Shown here piece by piece: positions 25,801 through 32,674 of a stretch of DNA of 59,236 nucleotides (positions are counted from its first letter, which is position 1; every line of letters starts with the position of its first letter). The position numbers and the translations under genes are program-made. The notes below the pieces were generated by a model. The model saw nothing but the letters and a program-made list of their open reading frames with translations, was not told where the DNA came from and made no database searches. Source of the DNA: an uncultured Bacteroidales bacterium (GTDB lineage: Bacteria; Bacteroidota; Bacteroidia; Bacteroidales; Muribaculaceae); contig CACYAW010000005.1 in assembly GCA_902772455.1 (NCBI GenBank), positions 1 through 59,236 of the forward strand. The letters run 5' to 3'.

Positions 25801-28415
25801 ATCGAGATATTGAAGAAGAAATGCTGTGGATGGAAAAATTCAATAGTGAACTATTAGATAGATTGAATGCATTATGTGGAGATGGTAAACTTAAGATTAA
25901 GAATCAAGAAATGTATGATTTTGCTCTTGAATTAATATATGAGTGGCAAGAAGAATACGAAGATTTTATATCTGACCTTTTATATCTTGTTTCACTTGAG
26001 CAGCAAGATTTATTGACCAAATGCATACTGAAAAGTGGCGTTGGTGTTTTAACTAGTTTTGCTGGAGGTCTAATGAGTGGTCCATTAAAAAATTATGTCA
26101 CAAAAATTGGTGGGCAATTAGCTGAAAATATAGTTCATGGAGTAACAGATTTCTCAATGGCTCTTCTTTCAAACGTAATTGGAGAGTCTATAATAAATCC
26201 CGCTGTTGATGACAATCAGAAAACGAGAACCAATATCAATCAGTATTGGCTAGAAGAAGGTGGATACTTACGTGAACGAAGAAAAGAAATACGTCAATGG
26301 ATTACAGCCAGTTATTCAGATTGTGAAGAAGAACCCGATGATTATTTTGGTAATCCTTACCCTGGTCCTGATATGACATTCTGCATCGATCCCTCTGGTT
26401 TCGTTTATGAGGGTGTGCCTTCGAACCGCTTGGAAGGCGTGACTGCGACCTGTTATTATAAGGAGACAGTTGAGGATATGTATGGTGACATGCATGAAGA
26501 GGTTGTGCTGTGGGATGCCGAGAATTATGGTCAGGAGAACCCGTTGTTAACAGATCAGAATGGTTACTACCGCTGGGATGTGCCTATCGGAATGTGGCAA
26601 GTAAAGTATGAGAAGGCCGGCTATGAGACGACCTATAGTGACTGGTTGCCCGTGCCTCCGCCTCAACTGGATGTGAACATCGGCATGGTGCAGATGCGTC
26701 AGCCTGAGGTCATCAAGGCCCGTGCCTACACCAAGGCTGTAGAGTTTGAATTTGACAAGTACATGTTGCCTGAGGATTTGACTACAGACAATATTACCGT
26801 GCTCAATGATTATGGCAATCCTGTTACAGGCACTATCGAATTGCTGAATGCCGAAGTCGATGATCCTAATGCCATCACTTCCATTAGACGTGCTCCAGGC
26901 ACAGGCTTGACATTCGCTTCCAAGGTGCGCTTCAATTCGAACTCGAGATTCTATCAGTATGCAACGCTCAAGGTAAGCAAGCGCGTCAAGAGTTATGCTG
27001 GCCTGGAGATGAACGAGGACTATGTGATCACGCTTCCCGTGGAATACGAGATGGAGAAGATTGTCGTTGACTCGACACTCAACCTCCTCTATGGCGACAG
27101 CCGCCAGTTGACAGTGACTGTTGAACCGGCCATGGCCTCAAGAGGCAAGACCTTGAACGTTCGCACCATGTCACCGATAATTCTCTCGACCGATGCCGAG
27201 AGCTACACGCTCGACAACAACGGCCAGGCGGTGATTACTGTTCATGGTGACCTGCCCGGCATGGGATCCTTACTGTATGACATCGATGGCTATGACCTGA
27301 GTGCATCAACCCTTGTCAATGTGATGATGGAGAGCCAGATGACTGTTGCCGCCCCCACGGCCACGATAGCCAGCGGCAGCGAGGTGGAAAAAGGCACTGC
27401 GGTTTATCTGCGCTGCTCTACCGAAGGTGCCACCATCTACTACACCCTTGACGGTTCGTGTCCGTGTGACAACACACCTGCTCGCAAGGTTTATGACGGT
27501 TCACCCATCATCATTGACCGCACCATGACCATTAAGGCTATGGCTACGGCTCCTGACCTGTATGACAGCGATGTTGCCACTTTCGTTTACCGAATCAGCA
27601 ATGGACTGAGAGGAGATGTGAATGGTGACGGAGAGGTAAATATCGCCGATGTAAATGCCGTTATTGGCGTCATCTTGGGCACCAGGACTGATGAGGACAT
27701 TATCTCACGTGCTGACGTGAACAGTGATGGAGAGGTGAATATCGCTGACGTGAACGAAATCATCAGAATCATTCTGGGCAACTCGAGTGGTGCGAAGATG
27801 AATGTGAACTGTGATGATGCACTCCACCTGGACGATGTTCAATTGAGACCTGGTGAGGTGAAGACGCTGAATGTGACTCTTGACAATGCCACTCGCTATA
27901 GTGCCCTGCAATGTGACATCGTGCTGCCCGCTGGATTGACACTTGTTGATGTGACAAGCGCTGATGGCAGCGTGATCAAGACGGGCATGATGAACGACAC
28001 AACAACCCGTGCCATGACTTACTCGATGGGTAAGCACCAATTTGCAGGCAACGGAAGTGCTGTCATCACCCTGACGGTTCGTGCCGATGCCATGCTCTCC
28101 AGCGACAGTTGGATCAAGTTGACCCATGTCGTGCTTGCCGACAATCAAGACAAGGCATGGCATACGACAGATTGTGCAGCAAGAGTGAATAACACCACTG
28201 GCATCAATGACCTGACAGCCGGCAACGACCGCGTATGGACAGAAGGCCGCACGCTGTGCATCCAAGCCCATCAAAACGGCGTTGCGCGCTTGGCAGCCAT
28301 CAACGGCACTGTGCATGAGCTGGATGTCGAGTCGGGTGTGAGCCGCTATCAGCTGGAGCCAGGTATCTATGTGGTTGTCCTGAATGGTAACAGCTACAAG
28401 ATTGCCATCAAGTAA
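19878..28415 (+). CDS. Giant secreted BspA-like leucine-rich-repeat protein with dockerin and cohesin-like modules
   Basis: A 2845-residue surface or secreted protein. Order: signal peptide (1-27); LRR_5 (BspA/TpLRR) repeats with motif T-I-P-N-S-V-T-S-I-G-x-x-A-F (about 30-1000) in two blocks; beta-sandwich region (about 1003-1180); carboxypeptidase-regulatory-like domain (about 1183-1275); more Ig-like modules; an unrecognised region (about 1613-2165) with hydrophobic stretches (G-A-G-F-S-I-G-L near 1950) and charged helices; a Cna-B-like module (about 2167-2270); chitobiase-C-terminal-like domain (about 2490-2570); a two-repeat dockerin (about 2577-2634); a cohesin-like sandwich (about 2640-2770); and a tail (2777-2845) resembling a T9SS sorting signal. 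The 24.7-26.4 kb part is visibly more A/T-rich than its flanks. BspA-type repeats mediate adhesion; partners here are unknown. Confidence 0.85.
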   Translation: MRKFLLNLRLALFWLLLFGNAPHVFADYFVDQGIAYYTTSNNTVAVTSNGASPYSGSITIPQTVTHIVHSGYENFKITFTVTSIEGSAFYDCAGLQSVSIPNTVISIGDQAFYGCSNLKSIVIPNGVQKIGRSAFQDCTGLTSVSMANSVSTIGDNLFYGCTSLNNVVLSSSINTMTNTFFGCSSLNSIVIPSSITKIDGAFTGCTSLKQVVLPNSLETIGTRCFEDCSLLTDLFIPNSVTSIGQMAFNNSGLTAIEIPFSTTEIGRDAFMNCHNLMSVTSRPFGPPAMANKGCFSNDTYDQASFYVPNFVKNTYQTTNWWNSFKNIIGKSELDNAYDRVINGIYYMITSDNSVSVTFKDNNYNSYSGNVTIPSTVNIDGKTYQVTEIGYCAFKNCSGLVSVTIPNSVTSIAGQAFINSGLTALTLPGSMEYIGPSAFNNCDEIKTLTIPESVVSIGSNAFAYCDRITSLTWNAKNCRSNGNLDARNITQVTIGNSVEVLPEYFVSNSKITQVSLPESLVAIGGYAFMGCAGLSTLTVPSHVKEIGKNAFSNTNISSLTWNAVSCYSNGNMATYNITQVTIGDGVVMLPSGFVQYSGITSITIPNSVTQISGEAFSGCSSLNNLVIPESIESIGPDAFNYCYGLTNLTWNAIDCGNTGNMTCDNVTQVSIGNKVKKIPNRFCMNSGISSFVLPATVDTICDEAFMNCHQLTRVTIPNSVTHIGSASFTWCNAVTSITVQNGNLNYDSRNDCNAIIEKSTSALLVGCKNTVIPNNIKVISYAAFAGCTGLTSVLIPNSVTSIGGSAFYGCSGLTEITIPNSVTSIGVSAFYGCSGLTEITIPNSVTSIGVSAFYGCTALKTVNFNAENCSDFNSSYHPFTDCPIDRIVFGDNVKKIPGYFAKGLTSLTEITIPNSVTSIGVSAFYGCTALMQVTLGTGITHIDSYVFYNCTHLQTLICLPLSPPSIDSYTFYGVPSTMTVYVFPSAIEAYQNANYWKNYPIEVAVFNVFDLKVNLPNGIDVAKYANMKLAITQKDGDQTLHYIINDKLSYTFANLNKNTVWDVVLTNQYGDEFGKIEDVVVGEEDAAVTFPSLKKPQTVTLKVKTPSGQDVTAQTKITWKDENGELLEQSNQIAGLPAGRKLNYSVTLPQELATAYALPADMSYTVKDGGNTIVCQLTAIAQAKLSGKVKEATSNQPIYGASISATQSFAGGNSNTLTTTTDNQGLYNLDALAAPTTLTIAAQGYISQTLDCDELMTGGNNITLPDVVLQPITGAVVNVNLTYTSAHAVGETAETQNWYNDYNNVDYEVYNKTTGHVITNISVQYPQIVLLEDVNDGDVLELTASSRKDAFMPVKTTVTIAEQRATATFNILEWGQVMAKFMKNINPKVRGSLYDAENKFVMGADYTGCTLTIDNLPDGDYKLITMGKSDFFNSIYDLDQFDNAGLNEGEDYVKHNVQVESGIISDVSINEVPFFDESKFYYTESPTSFTVNKPNIVVGNYLTFRVQVDFKEQYADKVSDVQLIIDLPESCSFIDNSVLIGASSGGYTQQGNRITVPMSMAENANVVRFCAIPIEAGNFAPSAFVKFKLNGKTITQPIGNAKFNARGLSIDMVSLTADTTIQVNGTAYHGQSVKIYDGNVLIGQTQCRVDGYWSASVDLYKPYSHPYHHIQAEIEINNGSRQGLFLKTESKIVEYDKNAILVSKVTQYNEQRGPTPYLITLDYFDPNQPSQHYSYDMYDNHRTFTYTIDFTNNSAVSNVMLYVRTAKDHWWPLTATYNAQKDLWVTAGEFGNAQDADLPVNVAVDYDYEHKTDDEDINDAMLEDFANCFDNMISEIDAAYMNAECEMISESDDCYVFSVSPNGYDTQEYYEFQILDYEQTVQQYQQRNQQQDYYSIKNDSTDIGFALNFNEDSTYTTIIWDNIEQMAFQLVILRGDDYNRNLGPKRIVPFLLGAGFSIGLEIWEYHKGMEIINDYYRDIEEEMLWMEKFNSELLDRLNALCGDGKLKIKNQEMYDFALELIYEWQEEYEDFISDLLYLVSLEQQDLLTKCILKSGVGVLTSFAGGLMSGPLKNYVTKIGGQLAENIVHGVTDFSMALLSNVIGESIINPAVDDNQKTRTNINQYWLEEGGYLRERRKEIRQWITASYSDCEEEPDDYFGNPYPGPDMTFCIDPSGFVYEGVPSNRLEGVTATCYYKETVEDMYGDMHEEVVLWDAENYGQENPLLTDQNGYYRWDVPIGMWQVKYEKAGYETTYSDWLPVPPPQLDVNIGMVQMRQPEVIKARAYTKAVEFEFDKYMLPEDLTTDNITVLNDYGNPVTGTIELLNAEVDDPNAITSIRRAPGTGLTFASKVRFNSNSRFYQYATLKVSKRVKSYAGLEMNEDYVITLPVEYEMEKIVVDSTLNLLYGDSRQLTVTVEPAMASRGKTLNVRTMSPIILSTDAESYTLDNNGQAVITVHGDLPGMGSLLYDIDGYDLSASTLVNVMMESQMTVAAPTATIASGSEVEKGTAVYLRCSTEGATIYYTLDGSCPCDNTPARKVYDGSPIIIDRTMTIKAMATAPDLYDSDVATFVYRISNGLRGDVNGDGEVNIADVNAVIGVILGTRTDEDIISRADVNSDGEVNIADVNEIIRIILGNSSGAKMNVNCDDALHLDDVQLRPGEVKTLNVTLDNATRYSALQCDIVLPAGLTLVDVTSADGSVIKTGMMNDTTTRAMTYSMGKHQFAGNGSAVITLTVRADAMLSSDSWIKLTHVVLADNQDKAWHTTDCAARVNNTTGINDLTAGNDRVWTEGRTLCIQAHQNGVARLAAINGTVHELDVESGVSRYQLEPGIYVVVLNGNSYKIAIK
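22293..22442 (+). repeat. Near-identical 69-bp LRR repeat units
   Basis: With a 69-base period (23 residues, one LRR_5 unit), 22311-22379 and the start of the next unit from 22380 are identical at DNA level. A 61-base copy of the same sequence recurs at 22595-22655. This indicates recent duplication or gene conversion within an otherwise diverged array. Confidence 0.85.
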
Positions 28416-28427
28416 ACCATATTCCAG

Positions 28428-28463
28428 CAGTTATTAAAGTGGCTATTACCATTTTAATAACTG
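28428..28463 (+). terminator. Hairpin after the LRR giant
   Basis: Perfect 11-bp A/T-rich stem (28428-28438 with 28453-28463), beginning 13 bases after the stop codon. Confidence 0.5.
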
Positions 28464-28498
28464 GAGGTCTAGAGTATAGAGAAATCTGACAAAACCTG

Positions 28499-28533
28499 CA
28501 ATAGCCGTCCTGCATCCTGTCGGGCGGCTATTG
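28499..28533 (+). terminator. Second hairpin before dnaE
   Basis: A 9-bp perfect stem (28499-28507 with 28525-28533) extends inward to 12 pairs with one G-T pair. TTGTTG follows. It probably completes termination after the LRR gene. Confidence 0.6.
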
Positions 28534-28648
28534 TTGTACCAAGATGCATTGAAAGTCATTCACATTGTTAATAACTTTATTTTTGGGATTGGGAAAATAG
28601 CAGTAATTTTACAATCCGCATCTGTAACAAAAATTGAAGTAGAGAACA

Positions 28649-31600
28649 ATGATACCATTTGTACACCTTCATGTACATTCACAATACTCGATTCTTGACG
28701 GTCAAGCGCCTGTCAAGTCGCTGGTTGATAAGGCTATAGCCAACGGTATGCGTGGCATGGCCATCACCGACCATGGCAACATGTTTGGCATCAAGGAGTT
28801 TCACGATTATGTGGGCAAGCTGAACAAGAAACGTGGCGATGACGAGAAGTTCAAGCCCATCTTTGGCTGCGAGGTCTATGTCGCCAACAAGGACCGCCAT
28901 GAGCACATCGACAAGCGCGATATCGGACGCCACCTGATTCTGCTGGCCAAAAATCTCAAGGGCTATAAGAACCTCATCAAAATCGTCTCTCATGGCTGGA
29001 CCGAGGGTTTCTACTCCCATCCCCGCACCGACCACAGCGAGCTGGAGAAATACCACGAGGGCATCATCTGCTGCTCGGCCTGCCTGGGTGGCGAGGTGCC
29101 GCAACTGATCATGAACGGCCAAATGAACCAGGCACGAGAGACTATCCAATGGTTCAAGAGCGTGTTTGGCGACGATTATTACCTGGAGCTGCAGCGCCAC
29201 AAGGCAACGGTTGCCCGCGCCAACCATGAGACCTACGAGAAACAGTGCCTCGTGAACGATGCGCTGATTCAGTTTGCCAAAGAACTTGACATCAAACTCA
29301 TCTGTACCAATGACTCCCACTTTGTCAACGAGGAAGATGCCGATGCCCACGAGCGCCTGATTTGTCTCTCAACCGGCAAGAAGCTCACCGATGAGAACGT
29401 GATGCTCTACAGCAAGCAGGAGTGGTTCAAGACGCAGGAGGAGATGAACGAGGTGTTTGCCGATGTTCCCGAAGCCCTGCAGAACACCAACGAGATTCTG
29501 GACAAGGTGGAAATCTACAGCATTGACCATGCGCCCATCTTGCCCGATTTCCCCTTGCCCGACGGCTTTGATAACGAGGATGACTATCTGCGCTATCTGG
29601 TCTATGAAGGCGCTAAAGAGCGGTGGCCCGAGTTGACCCAGGAACAGCGTGAGCGTCTGGATTTTGAGCTGGAGACCATCAAGAACATGGGATTCCCCGG
29701 TTACTTCCTCATTGTGCAGGACTACATCCGCATGGCGCCCAAGCTGGGCTGCTCGGTGGGACCGGGGCGTGGTTCGGCTGCGGGATCGGCCGTGGCTTAC
29801 TGTCTGGGCATCACCAAGATTGACCCGATGAAGTATGACCTGCTGTTTGAGCGCTTCCTGAACCCTGACCGTATCTCACTGCCCGATATCGACACCGACT
29901 TTGACGATGACGGACGAGCGGCGGTGCTGAACTATGTGACTGAGAAATACGGCGCCGAGAAAGTGGCCCACATCGTCACTTACGGCTCCATGGCCGCCAA
30001 GAGTGCCATCAAGGATGTCGCCCGTGTCGAGGATCTGTCTGTTGCCGAGAGCAACCGCCTGGCCAAGTTCATCCCCTCGACGCCTAACGACATGCCCGAG
30101 AAGGAGCCTGGCAAGAAATACAAAATCACCGTCAAGAACTGTCTGGACTGCTTCCCTGAATTCAGGCACGAGCTGGACAACGAGGATCCCAGGGTGGGAG
30201 AGACCATCCGTTATGCCGAGAAACTCGAGGGCAGTATTCGCAGCACCGGCGTACACGCCTGCGGTGTGATTATCGGACGTGACGACATCACTGACTGGGT
30301 TCCCGTGAGCACTGCCACCGACAGCGATGGCGAGCGCATTATTGTCACACAGTATGAGGGTGGTGTTATCGAGAGCACAGGACTGATCAAGATGGACTTC
30401 CTGGGCTTGAAAAACCTGTCCATCATCAAAGAAGCCCTGGCCAACATCAAGTATAACCACGGCATCGACATTGACATCGAGAAGATTCCCAACGACGATC
30501 CCAAGACCTATGAACTGTATTGCAAGGGTCAGACGTCGGGCACCTTCCAGTTTGAGTCGGCAGGTATGCAAAAATACCTCATCGAGCTGCATCCCACTTG
30601 CTTTGAGGACCTGATTGCCATGAATGCCCTGTATCGACCGGGCCCCATGGATTACATCCCCTCGTTCATCAACCGCAAGCATGGCAGGGAGCCCATCGAG
30701 TATGATATCCCGTGCATGGAGAAGTACCTGAAAGAGACTTATGGCATCACGGTCTATCAGGAGCAGGTCATGCTGCTGTCACGCCAGCTGGCAGATTTCA
30801 CCCGTGGCCAGAGCGACACGTTGCGCAAGGCGATGGGTAAGAAGCAGATCGAGAAGATGAATGAGCTGGAAGCCCTGTTCTATCAAGGCGGTGAGAAGAA
30901 CGGGCATGACAAGAAGGTGCTGAACAAGATTTGGGAGGACTGGAAGAAATTCGCATCCTACGCCTTCAACAAGTCCCATGCGACCTGTTACAGCTGGGTG
31001 GCCTACCAGACCGCCTACCTTAAGGCAAATTATCCCAGCGAATACATGGCTGCCGTGCTGAGCAGTAACCTGAACGATGTGGAGAAGCTCTCCAAGTATA
31101 TGGACGAGTGCCGCTCGATGGGCATCGAGGTACTGGGCCCCAACATCAACGAGAGTTTCAGGAGCTTCAGCGCCACCAAGGACGGCCGCATCCGCTTTGG
31201 CCTTGCCGGCATCAAGGGCGTGGGCGTGAGCTGCGTCGATTCGATTGTCGAGGAACGAGACAAGAACGGTCCTTTCAAGGACATCTTTGACTTTGTGCAG
31301 CGCATCAACCAGGGCGCCTGCAACCGCAAGGCGCTGGAGTCGATGGCACTGGCGGGTGCCTTTGACGATTTCAAGGAAATCAAGCGCGAAGACTTCTTTG
31401 AGGTGAATCCGCGCAACGAGGCCTTCAGTGAGACGCTGATGAGGTTTGGACAGCGCTATCAAACCAGTCAGCAGGAGATGCAGAATTCCCTCTTTGGGGC
31501 GTTTGGCGCAATCGAGGTAGCCACCCCGACTATCCCCAATGCAGAGCCATGGTCACAGCTGGAGCGCCTGAACCGCGAGCGCGACCTGGTGGGCATGTAC

Positions 31601-32194
31601 CTGTCGGCCCATCCTCTCGACCCCTATTATATAGAGGTGAATTATGGTTGTGACACACCATTGGCCGAGGTGAAGAACAAATCCGGTCAATTGGACAAAG
31701 AACTCACAATGGGTGGCCTGGTGGTGGATTTCCAGACCCGCATGGGCAAGAAAGGTGGTCAATTCGGCATCTTGAAGATCGAGGACTATTCGGGCTCATT
31801 CGAGTTCATGCTCTTTGGCAACAAGTTTGTGGATTACCAGAAATTTGGCATGCCGGGCCTGGCCATCGTCGTGAGGGGTGCCTATGAGAAAGGCTACGGC
31901 GACAACGTGCGTTTCAATGTCAAAAGCATTGAGCTGTTGGAGAACCTCAAGGGCAAAATGTTGAAAAATCTCGTCATCTCGCTCAAGGATGATGACTTGA
32001 GCAATGTGGACTTCCTGAAGCCCCATCTGGGCGCTCAAGGTGACAACCGTTGCGAATTGTACTTCCGCATGAAGGACCAGATTAGCGGCAATTATGTCAT
32101 GCTCCGGTCCAGGAAGCCCATCGCCGTTGACAAACGCTTGATGGAGTCGTTGCGCGAAGCGGGTGTGAAATACAAGGTCAACGCCATAATATGA
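28649..32194 (+). CDS. dnaE: DNA polymerase III alpha subunit
   Basis: The replicative polymerase catalytic subunit, 1181 residues. Domains in order: PHP domain (H-L-H-V-H-S-Q-Y-S-I-L-D-G at the start, D-H-G-N), palm and fingers with G-P-G-R-G-S-A-A-G-S (about 372) and the catalytic aspartates in P-D-I-D-T-D-F (about 411-417), the third one in K-M-D-F-L-G-L (about 583), helix-hairpin-helix region (about 850-880, A-G-I-K-G-V-G), and a C-terminal OB-fold (about 1000-1080). PHP metal ligands appear intact, so proofreading by this domain is conceivable. Two hairpins separate it from the LRR gene. Possible promoter: TTG (28583-28585), 18 bases, TAATTTTA (28604-28611). Confidence 0.98.
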   Translation: MIPFVHLHVHSQYSILDGQAPVKSLVDKAIANGMRGMAITDHGNMFGIKEFHDYVGKLNKKRGDDEKFKPIFGCEVYVANKDRHEHIDKRDIGRHLILLAKNLKGYKNLIKIVSHGWTEGFYSHPRTDHSELEKYHEGIICCSACLGGEVPQLIMNGQMNQARETIQWFKSVFGDDYYLELQRHKATVARANHETYEKQCLVNDALIQFAKELDIKLICTNDSHFVNEEDADAHERLICLSTGKKLTDENVMLYSKQEWFKTQEEMNEVFADVPEALQNTNEILDKVEIYSIDHAPILPDFPLPDGFDNEDDYLRYLVYEGAKERWPELTQEQRERLDFELETIKNMGFPGYFLIVQDYIRMAPKLGCSVGPGRGSAAGSAVAYCLGITKIDPMKYDLLFERFLNPDRISLPDIDTDFDDDGRAAVLNYVTEKYGAEKVAHIVTYGSMAAKSAIKDVARVEDLSVAESNRLAKFIPSTPNDMPEKEPGKKYKITVKNCLDCFPEFRHELDNEDPRVGETIRYAEKLEGSIRSTGVHACGVIIGRDDITDWVPVSTATDSDGERIIVTQYEGGVIESTGLIKMDFLGLKNLSIIKEALANIKYNHGIDIDIEKIPNDDPKTYELYCKGQTSGTFQFESAGMQKYLIELHPTCFEDLIAMNALYRPGPMDYIPSFINRKHGREPIEYDIPCMEKYLKETYGITVYQEQVMLLSRQLADFTRGQSDTLRKAMGKKQIEKMNELEALFYQGGEKNGHDKKVLNKIWEDWKKFASYAFNKSHATCYSWVAYQTAYLKANYPSEYMAAVLSSNLNDVEKLSKYMDECRSMGIEVLGPNINESFRSFSATKDGRIRFGLAGIKGVGVSCVDSIVEERDKNGPFKDIFDFVQRINQGACNRKALESMALAGAFDDFKEIKREDFFEVNPRNEAFSETLMRFGQRYQTSQQEMQNSLFGAFGAIEVATPTIPNAEPWSQLERLNRERDLVGMYLSAHPLDPYYIEVNYGCDTPLAEVKNKSGQLDKELTMGGLVVDFQTRMGKKGGQFGILKIEDYSGSFEFMLFGNKFVDYQKFGMPGLAIVVRGAYEKGYGDNVRFNVKSIELLENLKGKMLKNLVISLKDDDLSNVDFLKPHLGAQGDNRCELYFRMKDQISGNYVMLRSRKPIAVDKRLMESLREAGVKYKVNAII

Positions 32195-32275
32195 CAGAAT
32201 GCCAGTTGGCATTGTAATTGCAGAATAGAATTATCAGAGAATCAACAATAATCATTATTTAAAAAACTAAAAGAA

Positions 32276-32593
32276 ATGGCTAGAGAGATTAACGACGCTA
32301 ACTACAAGGAATTACTGGAATCGGGCAAGCCCGTAGTGATTGATTTTTGGGCTCCCTGGTGTGGTCCCTGCCGCAGCATCGCCCCCATTGTTGAAGAGCT
32401 GGCAACTGCCTATGAGGACCGTGCCATCATCGGTAAGTACAATGTGGATGACGAGTCTGACCTGGGCGTGGAATTTGGTATCCGCAACATCCCCACCTTG
32501 TTGTTCTTTGACAAGGAAGGCAAGATGGTGGATAAGCACGTGGGCACAATTACCCGTGATGCGCTTGCTGCCAAAATCGACGCTCTGCTCTGA
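32276..32593 (+). CDS. trxA: Thioredoxin
   Basis: A 105-residue cytoplasmic disulfide reductase. The active site W-C-G-P-C has C29 and C32; D-F-W-A-P before it and the cis-proline segment N-I-P-T-L (about 73-77) are canonical. It starts 81 bases after dnaE, so read-through from dnaE is possible. It is followed by a bidirectional terminator. The convergent neighbour is a transglutaminase-like secreted protein. Confidence 0.97.
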   Translation: MAREINDANYKELLESGKPVVIDFWAPWCGPCRSIAPIVEELATAYEDRAIIGKYNVDDESDLGVEFGIRNIPTLLFFDKEGKMVDKHVGTITRDALAAKIDALL

Positions 32594-32619
32594 TCGATAC
32601 GGTACAATAATTCATTAAA

Positions 32620-32655
32620 AGAGGCAGACTTCAAGCATTGCTGAGGTCTGCCTCT
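32620..32655. terminator. Bidirectional terminator between trxA and the transglutaminase-like gene
   Basis: A 10-bp perfect stem (32620-32629 with 32646-32655), extended by weak pairs, with AAAA before and a T-rich run after it. It lies between convergent genes. Confidence 0.85.
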
Positions 32656-32674
32656 CGTTTTAACGCTTCTAGAG

